A stretch of 64,000 bases of DNA from Bolinopsis microptera (Eukaryota > Ctenophora > Tentaculata > Lobata > Bolinopsidae), in assembly GCF_026151205.1 (NCBI RefSeq), contig NC_087073.1:8469411-8533410 (forward strand). Reading direction: 5' to 3'. Made by a program: the position numbers and the translations under genes. A model generated the notes under the pieces. It was not told where the DNA came from. It made no database searches and saw nothing but the letters and a program-made list of their open reading frames with translations. Position 1 is the first letter of the stretch. Every line of letters begins with the position of its first letter. Of this stretch, positions 20,275-31,363 are shown one piece after another.

Positions 20275-20917
20275 ACAGAGTTTATGTGGTATAGATACAG
20301 ATTCGGCTTCCTTTTGAAGAAGCATTATCTATCAAATAAATGAAATTAAGGTTTTCAGCTGTATGTTTATTTCTAACGTTTATGTGTTTAATATCTATTT
20401 TGATTCGTTCAATCGTATCTCGAACTTTCTTCAAGTATGACATTTAGAAGTCACGATATGTGCCGAATGGTTTGGTTGTATTACTATTAGTATTAGTCAC
20501 ACCGTAATGGTCGCTGCGACCCCTTCCAATTACATGACGGTACACGAATATGTTTAAAAAATTAATATCTGAATCTGAACTTCCATAACCATGGCAATCA
20601 ACCAATGAGACACGTTCTTATGATAAAAATTCTCCATTATAGTAAGTCAAACACAACATTACACGAGCAACATATAAAAAGCACAAAAATCAACCACAAC
20701 TAAACATGATAATTAGAATACTGCAGTATAACCAGCTATGTGTCATCAAATCTGACAGAGTTCTACAAGATGATTAGCACTGAAATGTCCTTAATAAGTC
20801 TTTAATTAAATCACCAAGTCGTCATAATCCGCTTTGTGCAGCAGTGGCACTCTATCCAAGAATCGTAATCACAGTCACTCGATGAATATAACACGAAGAT
20901 AAGTAGAGTGGTCCAGC

Positions 20918-21599
20918 TCAAGACTCGGCGATGCTGGAGAGGGGAGGTAGAATGTGATCTCGGAGAATTGAGAACTTTGTCATGAGAAGACCAGTCTCGG
21001 TAGACTGTTTGGAGTAGAGACACAGGATATACTGAGCTACTGCTCCTACTGCAACCTGGTGATAAGGCTAGTTTCAAATAGGTTCACAAGAAAATTAGTA
21101 CCAATAACAGTGCATGAATAAATCTGAGTTTATAATATTTCAATAACGGGGTACAGATAAGTAATTCCAGAAAAAAATTAGATTTCAAAAATCAAAGCAC
21201 TTTACTAATGACTTTCTATATAATATCATGATTAACAACAAATTATCACAATCACATACCTTCCCCTGATCACATTCGATCATCAAGTTTTCTAAGTTGC
21301 CTCCTCGAATGCTATCACCGGAGGCAGCATTCAACTGAAACATTGGAACCATGAAATAAAGGAAGGCCCAAATCCTAGACACAAGATAGCGGAAAATATT
21401 CTGACCACATTGTTCCCCTTCACAGTAGAATACATACCTTCCAAATATGAGCTGCTATAGAAGCAGTGGGACGTTCACTGTCCAAGATAGCTTGAGCAAT
21501 GGGACTTCCTGACTGATTTAACAACATTGCTGCGTATACTCCGCCAGTGTTAGCCTGATCAAGAGCCTTCTGTAGGGCTAGCGGTTTGAGTATCGACAT
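20918..21599 (-). CDS. LAMTOR2: LAMTOR2 (Ragulator/Roadblock subunit)
   Basis: Scaffold subunit of the Ragulator complex, which holds Rag GTPases and MAPK/mTORC1 signalling on the lysosome surface. Three exons: 21438-21599 (ATG at 21597-21599), 21260-21335 and 20918-21055, all junctions phase 0 with GT-AG ends. The protein is about 124 residues, the family's usual length. It starts MSILKPLALQKALDQANTGG, matching the LAMTOR2 start (LRPKALTQVLSQANTGGV), continues AAMLLNQSGSPIAQ, then the Roadblock/LC7 middle GGNLENLMIECDQGKVA and a C-terminal helix ending LSSIAES. The 3' splice site of exon 3 was chosen at CACCAG/GTTGCA because it keeps the frame and restores GKVAVG. No oddities. High confidence. 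Confidence 0.93.
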
Positions 21600-22743
21600 A
21601 CTGGAGCCTTCAATGGGTAATTGTTAAGTAAGAAGAGAACTTAAGTGTTATGGGACAATAAGTCGTTTACACCACAAATCCGGATAATACCTATTTTGGT
21701 TATCATATAGCAGATAAAAAGATTGGACGGGTATATCTTGGCTTAACAAACGAGAAAACGCATGTAAATAATTCTTTGATTTAACTCTGAAGAGCATGAA
21801 ATTTGTATCAACTACTTGTTTTACAATCTAATTTGGAACAAATTATTTAAAGAATCAAAAAGTGTGTCAGAGCCGTTCAACAGTGGTTAAAAAAGAGTCA
21901 TTGATACTGTAATAAAGTAAACAAGGCTAGTCAGCAAAGACGCATGTTCAGCGACCATGCATTTGAAAATCAAATCAAGATATTATGATATAAAAACGCG
22001 AGTGACCAGCATGATTAAACCTTTAAACTTCCACACAAATGCGCCATTGCGCGTAACGTCTATAAGATCTTGAACATTGGACTGCCCGGAAGTTGCGACT
22101 AGAGTTTTCTAATAACATTTTCTCAATATGAAAATATGTATCCTAAAAATCGAAGGGCATCTCATGTTACAGAATTAATCAATATCATCTGAGCACAAAC
22201 TCAACTTGAACATAGTTTGTCAGAGCATAAATCCAATCTAAGAAATGAATCTCTTAACGATCTACGATTCAATATCTAAAAGAACATTTGAAGCAACATA
22301 ATATATTGTTTGAAAAGCATTAATAGGATATCTACACATTATTTGCCAGTTAAAACCAAATTGAAGCTAACTTGTCCAGTGCCGCCGTCACTCAGGCAGC
22401 AGATTTATGGAATACTCGATACATACTACCATAGAGAATTACTTAAATCAAAATCACAACATCACCTCTTGCATCATAAATCAGTATTACAGGATCATTA
22501 CAGCATGAGCAGGATGCATAAATTAGAACAATCCAACCCCCTTTAATCAGCAATTTCCGGTTAATAGGAGTGCAAAACATATATAGTTCAAATTCATAAT
22601 GTTTTACACATCAAACCTGTGATTTCAGGAAGGGAAATTGAACAAGTAAAGAGGTTCTATACTATATAATTAATGTGAAACTTCACAAATTATCTACTGT
22701 AAATTGCATATTTTACAATCAAGTCATAATTAATCACTATGAA
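21600..22743. other. Intergenic DNA between LAMTOR2 and the BTB array
   Basis: Divergent or upstream region of LAMTOR2 and downstream flank of the first BTB copy. No gene recognised. Confidence 0.5.
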
Positions 22744-24341
22744 TTAATGTACAAGATTATATAACACTGTAAATCTACTTCCATAACTGAAACACCAATT
22801 ATACTCCCATTTGTTTCTCTTGTCGACCGCATCTTTCGAATGAAGCCAACCTAACCAAGATATTGGATACACAAAAGTACGACTAGAATATATCCGACAG
22901 AAATAAAGGTGCATATTGTCTGCCTGAACCACATCATGAAAGTGAACTGACTCATTATTATAATCTTCCTTCTCAGTACACAGTCTTAAGGTCCACAATG
23001 CAGCTTCACTAGGGACAGTTTTCAGAATAAACCCACATTTACCAGGTAGATTACACGAAGTAACTGAGGGGTGTTTGAAGTGGAACTTTAGTTTTGCTTC
23101 TTTGGACAGGAAGATAAGCGGCTGTATACACGTGTCTACACAATTAATGACAACATGATTATTCTTCTTTCCTTGAGATAAGACAAGCGATCCCAAGTCG
23201 AACGACGAACGACGTAAACTAATGTAATACGTATTAAATTGTGATGGTAAAAGTGACCATCTCGTCTGCCAGCAATATCTGCTAATCTAGTGGACAGTAT
23301 ATCAGTGTTAACTTTATAATCTATATTCTGATACTTGTTCCTGTACCAGTCCCATGTCCACACAGCTTCTATTGCCATCATCAAACCAGTAACATCCTCT
23401 GAAACAGATATCCACTCTAGAAGCTCCTCAAATGATAAGTTAAAATCCAGATCATGATAAATGTTAGGTATACTGTTACATCTGGACACCACAGCGGTCG
23501 ATCTTACTTCACTTGTTGTAGCTAAACAGTCATCCAAAGAACCAATTTTGATAGATTTTGAAAGAAGCTCGAAGCACCATCTTATTTTCAAATCAGGAAG
23601 TCCTTTTAAAGTTGCAAAAAGCTGATTAAACAAAACTCTGTTTGAAGTAAAGCAAAGAGAGAGGTTCAAATTATCCAGCAGATACTCACAAGATACAGGA
23701 ATATTAATTGAGCCCTGAACTTTCAACACTTCTAACAGCTGGTTACTCACAGTTTGTACCACACACTCTACTTCACAACCAGCTAGCTCTATCACCATGT
23801 CTAGCTTCTGTGTAGACAGTCTGTCTGCATTCTCCAAATACTTTTCTATAAACTCCTGTTTCCAGTTCAACATTTCTATCTTGTTGATGCTGATTTTCAG
23901 GAAATCTATGTTATTGAGGTTCTCAAATACAAAAGCTGCTTCCTCAAATAAGTAGAGTAGTTCAGTATAGGATGGTATTTTAACTGACTCAGCAACTTCA
24001 GTAAAATACTCTGCACACTTCCCAACAAGCCAAGTAACCTCAAACACATTAGCTATTTTGTTAATATCCCGGAATACTTCCCGGCTGATTCCCTCTGGAG
24101 TTCCAGAGTATGCCGCATCAACAAACAGCTGAACAGCAGCTTCACTGAACTCTAACATGTCCACACTGGTCATGTGAAGGGTAGTGGTCATGTGATCTAT
24201 TACTGGACTGTTAAAGGAGAGGATCACTGAACTGGCTCGTACCTCACCTCCCTCACTTGTGTTCAGTTTTAGGTTGCTGTGAGTTGGAGATCCTATCAGG
24301 TGTCTTCCAAAATCCATAGGTACACTTACTTTTGGCGCCAT
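22744..24341 (-). CDS. BTB/BACK-type gene, copy 1 (one-base frame break)
   Basis: The N-terminal 357 residues are the same as copy 2 (24796-26394), including flanking DNA, so this is the most recent duplicate of the array. At about 23259-23263 one T is missing (GACCATCTCGTC versus GACCATCTTCGTC), which shifts the frame after ADIAGRR; the remaining C-terminal part is open in the other frame and ends differently from copy 2 (KWEYNWCFSYGSRFTVLYN). Either a very young pseudogene or an assembly error; other genes in this window show similar single-base breaks. The C-terminal divergence from copy 2 begins around residue 482, so this copy has its own variant of the last two variable windows. Confidence 0.75.
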
Positions 24342-24795
24342 ACCTCTGAAAATAAAGTACAATTAAAGATGAAAATAATTCTATGATAGAATTGCTATTT
24401 GCAATGAAATGTGATGAATCTGAAAGAAAAGTAAGTTTAAAATTTGATGTGGTGAGTGAGCTCACATTAAATATTTTGATTAATATCAGATATTCAGTTA
24501 CTTACTTTGACACTACTGAATTAACTCAACTGTTACATTTTACTTTATCAGTCCTTATACATTTACACACATCCGATGGTACCAAATTAATTAAAACACT
24601 CTAAATTCATAGAAATATTCAATTTAATAAATAACAATATTTAAATCAGAGTTAGCGGAGATTTTAAAATCAAAGAAAATATATTGTCACATTGAAAGTT
24701 AGATTAAAAGTATTAAAAATATTATGGAATGTACCAAATGTGGTTTACATTTCAACAATCAAGTCATAATTAATTACGATAATTTAATGAGAGTA

Positions 24796-26394
24796 TCACA
24801 TCTTATACAACACTTTAAATCTACTTTTATCACTGTGACCAAATATAGAACCCCAATTGTTTCTCTTGTCGACTGCATCTTTCGAATGAAGCCAACCTAA
24901 CCAAGATATTGGATACACATAAATATTATCAATAGCAGAAAATATCTGACAGAAATAAAGATGTATATTGTCCGCCTGAACCTCATCATGAAAATGAACT
25001 GACTCATTATTATAATCTTCCTTCTCAGTACACAGTCTCAAGGTCCACAATGCAGCTTCACTAGAGACAGTTTTCAGAATAAACCCACATTTACCAGGTA
25101 GATTACACGAAGTAACTGAGGGGTGTTTGAAGTGGAACTTTAGTTTTGCTTCTTTGGACAGGAAGATAAGCGGCTGTATACACGTGTCTACACAATTAAT
25201 GACAACATGATTATTCTTCTTTCCTTGAGATAAGACAAGCGATCCCAAGTCGAACGACGAACGACGTAAACTAATGTAATACGTATTAAATTGTGATGGT
25301 AAAAGTGACCATCTTCGTCTGCCAGCAATATCTGCTAATCTAGTGGACAGTATATCAGTGTTAACTTTATAATCTATATTCTGATACTTGTTCCTGTACC
25401 AGTCCCATGTCCACACAGCTTCTATTGCCATCATCAAACCAGTAACATCCTCTGAAACAGATATCCACTCTAGAAGCTCCTCAAATGATAAGTTAAAATC
25501 CAGATCATGATAAATGTTAGGTATACTGTTACATCTGGACACCACAGCGGTCGATCTTACTTCACTTGTTGTAGCTAAACAGTCATCCAAAGAACCAATT
25601 TTGATAGATTTTGAAAGAAGCTCGAAGCACCATCTTATTTTCAAATCAGGAAGTCCTTTTAAAGTTGCAAAAAGCTGATTAAACAAAACTCTGTTTGAAG
25701 TAAAGCAAAGAGAGAGGTTCAAATTATCCAGCAGATACTCACAAGATACAGGAATATTAATTGAGCCCTGAACTTTCAACACTTCTAACAGCTGGTTACT
25801 CACAGTTTGTACCACACACTCTACTTCACAACCAGCTAGCTCTATCACCATGTCTAGCTTCTGTGTAGACAGTCTGTCTGCATTCTCCAAATACTTTTCT
25901 ATAAACTCCTGTTTCCAGTTCAACATTTCTATCTTGTTGATGCTGATTTTCAGGAAATCTATGTTATTGAGGTTCTCAAATACAAAAGCTGCTTCCTCAA
26001 ATAAGTAGAGTAGTTCAGTATAGGATGGTATTTTAACTGACTCAGCAACTTCAGTAAAATACTCTGCACACTTCCCAACAAGCCAAGTAACCTCAAACAC
26101 ATTAGCTATTTTGTTAATATCCCGGAATACTTCCCGGCTGATTCCCTCTGGAGTTCCAGAGTATGCCGCATCAACAAACAGCTGAACAGCAGCTTCACTG
26201 AACTCTAACATGTCCACACTGGTCATGTGAAGGGTAGTGGTCATGTGATCTATTACTGGACTGTTAAAGGAGAGGATCACTGAACTGGCTCGTACCTCAC
26301 CTCCCTCACTTGTGTTCAGTTTTAGGTTGCTGTGAGTTGGAGATCCTATCAGGTGTCTTCCAAAATCCATAGGTACACTTACTTTTGGCGCCAT
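24796..26394 (-). CDS. BTB/BACK-type gene, copy 2 (intact)
   Basis: 532 aa from the ATG at 26392-26394; I prefer this start to the ATG seven codons upstream because a 3' splice site (TTTATTTTCAG) ends five bases before it, in all full-length copies. Residues about 22-118 fit a BTB/POZ fold (NLKLNTSEGGEVRASSVILS, YSGTPEGIS, WLVGKCAEYF), and about 122-240 a BACK-like helical region. No kelch, MATH or zinc-finger repeats follow; residues 245-532 are a Cys-containing region (CVDTC, CNLPGKCGF) I cannot assign. BTB/BACK proteins usually recruit substrates to Cullin-3 ligases. Residues 165-238, 389-481 and 495-511 are almost invariant across the array, while 258-276, 328-350, 366-386, 482-494 and 512-522 vary. 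Confidence 0.82.
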   Translation of the reverse strand: MAPKVSVPMDFGRHLIGSPTHSNLKLNTSEGGEVRASSVILSFNSPVIDHMTTTLHMTSVDMLEFSEAAVQLFVDAAYSGTPEGISREVFRDINKIANVFEVTWLVGKCAEYFTEVAESVKIPSYTELLYLFEEAAFVFENLNNIDFLKISINKIEMLNWKQEFIEKYLENADRLSTQKLDMVIELAGCEVECVVQTVSNQLLEVLKVQGSINIPVSCEYLLDNLNLSLCFTSNRVLFNQLFATLKGLPDLKIRWCFELLSKSIKIGSLDDCLATTSEVRSTAVVSRCNSIPNIYHDLDFNLSFEELLEWISVSEDVTGLMMAIEAVWTWDWYRNKYQNIDYKVNTDILSTRLADIAGRRRWSLLPSQFNTYYISLRRSSFDLGSLVLSQGKKNNHVVINCVDTCIQPLIFLSKEAKLKFHFKHPSVTSCNLPGKCGFILKTVSSEAALWTLRLCTEKEDYNNESVHFHDEVQADNIHLYFCQIFSAIDNIYVYPISWLGWLHSKDAVDKRNNWGSIFGHSDKSRFKVLYKM

Positions 26395-26848
26395 ACCTCT
26401 GAAAATAAAGTACAATTAAAGATGAAAATAATTCTATGATAGAATTGCTATTTGCAATGAAATGTGATGAATCTGAAAGAAAAGTAAGTTTAAAATTTGA
26501 TGTGGTGAGTGAGCTCACATTAAATATTTTGATTAATATCAGATATTCAGTTACTTACTTTGACACTACTGAATTAACTCAACTGTTACATTTTACTTTA
26601 TCAGTCCTTATACATTTACACACATCCGATGGTACCAAATTAATTAAAACACTCTAAATTCATAGAAATATTCAATTTAATAAATAACAATATTTAAATC
26701 AGAGTTAGCGGAGATTTTAAAATCAAAGAAAATATATTGTCACATTGAAAGTTAGATTAAAAGTATTAAAAATATTATGGAATGTACCAAATGTGGTTTA
26801 CATTTCAACAATCAAGTCATAATTAATTACGATAATTTAATGAGAGTA

Positions 26849-28447
26849 TCACATCTTATACAACACTTTAAATCTACTTTTATCACTGTGACCAAATATA
26901 GAACCCCAATTGTTTCTCTTGTCGACTGCATCTTTCGAATGAAGCCAACCTAACCAAGATATTGGATACACATAAATATTATCAATAGCAGAAAATATCT
27001 GACAGAAATAAAGATGTATATTGTCCGCCTGAACCTCATCATGAAAATGAACTGACTCATTATTATAATCTTCCTTCTCAGTACACAGTCTCAAGGTCCA
27101 CAATGCAGCTTCACTAGGGACAGTTTTCAGAATAAACCCACATTTACCAGGTAGATTACACGAAGTAACTGAGGGGTGTTTGAAGTGGAACTTTAGTTTT
27201 GCTTCTTTGGACAGGAAGATAAGCGGCTGTTTACACGTGTCTACACAATCAATGACAACATGATTATTCTTCTTTCCTTGAGATAAGACAAGCGGTCCCA
27301 AGTTTAACTCCGTACCTACTAAATTAATTTTATATGTATTAAATTCTGATGGTAAAAGTAACCACCCTCGTCTGTCAGCTATGTCTGCTAATTTAGTGAG
27401 CAATATATCAGTGTTAACTTTATACCTTATATTCTGGTACCTGAACCTGTACCAGTACCATGACCACACAGCTTCTATTGCCATCATCAAACTAGTAACA
27501 TCCTCTGAAACAGATATCCACTCTAGAAGCTCCTCAAATGATAAGTTAAAATCCAGATCATGGTAAATGTTAGGTATAGTGTTACATCTGGACACCACAG
27601 TGGTCGATCTTACTTCACTAGCTGTAGCTGCAGATTCATTAAAAGAACTTATCTTGTTTGACTTTAAAACAAGTTCAAAACACCATCTCATTTTTTCATC
27701 AGAAAGCCCTTTTAAAGTTGCAAAAAGCTGATTAAACAAAACTCTGTTTGAAGTAAAGCAAAGAGAGAGGTTCAAATTATCCAGCAGATACTCACAAGAT
27801 ACAGGAATATTAATTGAGCCCTGAACTTTCAACACTTCTAACAGCTGGTTACTCACAGTTTGTACCACACACTCTACTTCACAACCAGCTAGCTCTATCA
27901 CCATGTCTAGCTTCTGTGTAGACAGTCTGTCTGCATTCTCCAAATACTTTTCTATAAACTCCTGTTTCCAGTTCAACATTTCTATCTTGTTGATGCTGAT
28001 TTTCAGGAAATCTTTGTTATTGAGGTTCTCAAATACAAAAGCTGCTTCTTCAAATAAGTAGAGTAGTTCAGTATAGGATGGTATTTTAACTGATTCAGCA
28101 ACTTCAGTAAAATACTCTGCACACTTCCCAACAAGCCAAGTAACCTCAAACACATTAGCTATCTTGTTGATGTCCCGGAATACTTCCCGGCTGATTCCCT
28201 CTGGAGTTCCAGAGTATGCTGCATCAACAAACAGCTGAACAGCAGCTTCACTGAACTCTAACATGTCCACACTGGTCATATGAAGGGTGGTGGTCATGTG
28301 ATCTACTACTGGACTGTTAAAGGAGAGGATCACTGAACTGGCTAGAACCTCACCTCCCTCACTTGTGTTCAGTTTTAGGTTGCTGTGAGTTGGGGATCCT
28401 ATCAGGTGCCTTCCAAAATCCATAGGTACACATACTTTGGGCGCCAT
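26849..28447 (-). CDS. BTB/BACK-type gene, copy 3 (intact)
   Basis: 532 aa, open throughout. It is a clear mosaic: the last 140 codons and 3' flank match copy 2 (NNWGSIFGHSDKSRFKVLYKM-type end), the stretch around residues 325-390 (WSWYWYRFRYQN, EFNTYKINLVGTELNLG) matches copy 4, and residues 256-275 (KSNKISSFNESAATAS) are its own. Conserved BTB and BACK parts as in copy 2, except LASSV for RASSV at the start of the BTB core. The mosaic pattern points to gene conversion or unequal crossing over between neighbours. Confidence 0.82.
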   Translation of the reverse strand: MAPKVCVPMDFGRHLIGSPTHSNLKLNTSEGGEVLASSVILSFNSPVVDHMTTTLHMTSVDMLEFSEAAVQLFVDAAYSGTPEGISREVFRDINKIANVFEVTWLVGKCAEYFTEVAESVKIPSYTELLYLFEEAAFVFENLNNKDFLKISINKIEMLNWKQEFIEKYLENADRLSTQKLDMVIELAGCEVECVVQTVSNQLLEVLKVQGSINIPVSCEYLLDNLNLSLCFTSNRVLFNQLFATLKGLSDEKMRWCFELVLKSNKISSFNESAATASEVRSTTVVSRCNTIPNIYHDLDFNLSFEELLEWISVSEDVTSLMMAIEAVWSWYWYRFRYQNIRYKVNTDILLTKLADIADRRGWLLLPSEFNTYKINLVGTELNLGPLVLSQGKKNNHVVIDCVDTCKQPLIFLSKEAKLKFHFKHPSVTSCNLPGKCGFILKTVPSEAALWTLRLCTEKEDYNNESVHFHDEVQADNIHLYFCQIFSAIDNIYVYPISWLGWLHSKDAVDKRNNWGSIFGHSDKSRFKVLYKM

Positions 28448-29030
28448 ATCTCTGAAAAGAAAGAACATTTATTGATAAATAATTAAAATGATAAAATTGT
28501 TATTTGTAATAATATTATATGCATCTGAAGGAAGAATAAGTAAATTAAATTTGGATGTGGAGAGTGAATTTACATTGAATATTTTGGTTTAGCAGTTAAT
28601 TGGTTGGTTATTTTAACAGTTTTGAATTAACACAACTGTTAACATTTCTTTTGTCAGTGCTCAAACAATACGACGTTCATTATCTGCCAGCAAATTAATG
28701 AAAAGATTTTAATTAATATCAGATATTCAGAACTTACTTACCTTTACTGTTCTGAATTAATTGAACTGTTAAATTTTTCTATATCAGTGCTTATACAATA
28801 AGTACATTATCTGCCACCAAATGAATGAAAATACAATTTTGTACCAATTTAATGTTAATAAATAACATAATGATAATCACTGAGATCTTAAAATAAAAGA
28901 AAATATATGTCACACTGCTACACTGAAAGTTAGATTAAAATTATTAAAAATATTATGGAATGTATCAACTGTGGTTTACATTAATTTCAATAATCATGTC
29001 ATAATTAATCAAGATAGTTAAATGCCGGTA

Positions 29031-30921
29031 TCAAATCTTATATATAACTTTAAATCTACTTTTATCACTATGATTAAAATGAGTATCCCATTTGTTTCTC
29101 TTGTCGACCGCATCTCTAGAATGAAGCCAACCTAACCAAGATATAGGATGCACTGAAGTATGACCATAAGATGATATACGACAGAAATAAAGGTGCATAT
29201 TGTCCGCCTGAACCTCATCATGAAAGTGAACTGACTCATTATTATAATCTTCCTTCTCAGTACACAGTCTCAAGGTCCACAATGCAGCTTCACTAGGGAC
29301 AGTTTTCAGAATAAACCCACATTTACCAGGTAGATTACACGAAGTAACTGAGGGGTGTTTGAAGTGGAACTTTAGTTTTGCTTCTTCGGAGAGAAATATA
29401 AGCGGCTGATTACACGTGTCTACACAATCAATGACAACATGATTATTCTTCTTTCCTTGAGATAAGACAAGCGGTCCCAAGTTTAACTCCGTACCTACTA
29501 AATTAATTTTATATGTATTAAATTCTGATGGTAAAAGTAACCACCCTCGTCTGTCAGCTATGTCTGCTAATTTAGTGAGCAATATATCAGTGTTAACTTT
29601 ATACCTTATATTCTGGTACCTGAACCTGTACCAGTACCATGACCACACAGCTTCTATTGCCATCATCAAACTAGTAACATCCTCTGAAACAGATATCCAC
29701 TCTAGACAGTGGCGTAACGTTGCCTGTTGGCGCCCCCCTGCCGAAAAGGCGCCCCCCTGTTGGCGCCCCTCCCCTTTTGGTGCCCCTCCCTAAAATTGAA
29801 CAAATTAGGTGATTTTAGAGGATACGCAGATAAAATCTCTAAAAAAGTGTGTATCTAGAGCAAAACGCGCAGTTTTGCTAGTACTTTAGTTAAGTTTTCG
29901 AAATTGTCCCACATTCAAACGACGATTTGGCGCCCCCCTAAGACGGCGCCCCCCTGCACAGCAGGGTCAGCAGGGCCCTTCGTTACGCCACTGACTCTAG
30001 AAGCTCCTCAAATGATAAGTTAGAATCCAGATCATGGTAAATGTTAGGTATAGTGTTACATCTGGACACCACAGTGGTCGATCTTACTTCACTTGCTGTA
30101 GCTAAACAGTCATTTAAAGAACCAATCTTGTTTGCCTTTGAGAGAAGCTCGAAACACCATCTCATTTTCTCATCAGGAAGCCCTTTTAAAGTTGCAAAAA
30201 GCTGATTAAACAAAAGTCTGTTTGAAGTAAAGCAAAGAGAGAGGTTCAAATTATCCAGCAGATACTCACAAGATACAGGAATATTAATTGAGCCCTGAAC
30301 TTTCAACACTTCTAACAGCTGGTTACTCACAGTTTGTACCACACACTCTACTTCACAACCAGCTAGCTCTATCACCATGTCTAGCTTCTGTGTAGACAGT
30401 CTGTCTGCATTCTCCAAATACTTTTCTAAAAACTCCTGTTTCCAGTTCAACATTTCTATCTTGTTGATGCTGATTGTCAGGAAATCTTTGTTATTGAGGT
30501 TCTCAAACACAAAAGCTGCTTCTTCAAATAAATAGAGTAGTTCAGTATAGGATGGTATTTTAACTGATTCAGCAACTTTAGTAAAATACTCTGCACACTT
30601 TCCAACAAGCCAAGTAACCTCAAACACATTAGCTATCTTGTTGATGTCCCTGAATACTTCCCGGCTGATTCCCTCTGGAGTTCCAGAGTAGGCAGCATCA
30701 ACAAACAGTTGAACAGCAGCTTCACTGAATTCTAACATGTCCACACTGGTCATGTGAAGGGTAGTGGTCATGTGATCTATTACTGGACTGTTAAAGGAGA
30801 GGATCACTGAACTGGCTCGTACCTCACCTCCCTCACTTGTGTTCAGTTTTAGGTTGCTGTGAGTTGGGGATCCTATCAGGTGCCTTCCAAAATCCATAGG
30901 TACACTTACTTTGGGTGCCAT
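29031..30921 (-). pseudogene. BTB/BACK-type gene, copy 4, interrupted by a hAT-type MITE
   Basis: The N-terminal part (30002-30921) and C-terminal part (29031-29698) are both open in frame but separated by a 287-bp MITE at 29707-29993 with an 8-bp target duplication. The insertion falls after residue 307 (SFEELLE). Apart from the insertion there is no other lesion, so it is recent. The C-terminal variable windows (RISSYGHTSVHPIS, KWDTHFNHSDKS) are unlike those of other copies. As it stands the protein would be truncated after the BACK region unless the MITE is spliced out. Confidence 0.85.
29707..29993. mobile_element. hAT-type MITE inserted in BTB copy 4
   Basis: Terminal inverted repeats CAGTGGCGTAACG and CGTTACGCCACTG, flanked by the 8-bp direct repeat ACTCTAGA at 29699-29706 and 29994-30001. 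Internal sequence rich in GGCGCCCCCCT; no transposase. The TIR start CAG-GGCGTA and 8-bp duplication are typical of the hAT superfamily. Other BTB copies have a single ACTCTAGA at this place. Confidence 0.95.
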
Positions 30922-31363
30922 ATCTCTGAAAAGAAAGTACAATTAATGATTAAAAATTCTATGATAGAATTGTAAATTGTAATAAAATGTGATGCATCCG
31001 AAGGAAAAGTAAGTTTAAAATTAGATGTGGAGAGTGAGCTCAAATTGAATATTTCGGTTTAGCAGTTAAACGGTAGGTTATTTTAGAAGTTTTGAATTAA
31101 CTCAACTTTTAACATTTCTTTTGTAAGTACTCAGACAGTACGTACATTATCTGCCACCTAATTAATGAAAATACATCTCATAAAAATAATCAATTTAATG
31201 TTAATGAATAACATAAAGATAATCACAGATATCTTAAAATCAAAGAAAATATGTGACACTAAAAGTTAGACTAAAAGTATTAAAAGTATTTAAGAATGTA
31301 CCCACTGTGGTTTGCTTTTTCAACAATCAAGTCATAATTAATTATGATAAATTAATGAGAGTA

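Noticed and set aside
22310-22546. 78-codon plus-strand frame before the BTB array
   Set aside because: No homology, no splice context, low-complexity composition similar to surrounding intergenic DNA.
24253-24465. 70-codon frame overlapping the BTB start (same at 26306 and 40148)
   Set aside because: Shadow frame across the 5' splice acceptor; it repeats only because the flanking DNA is duplicated.
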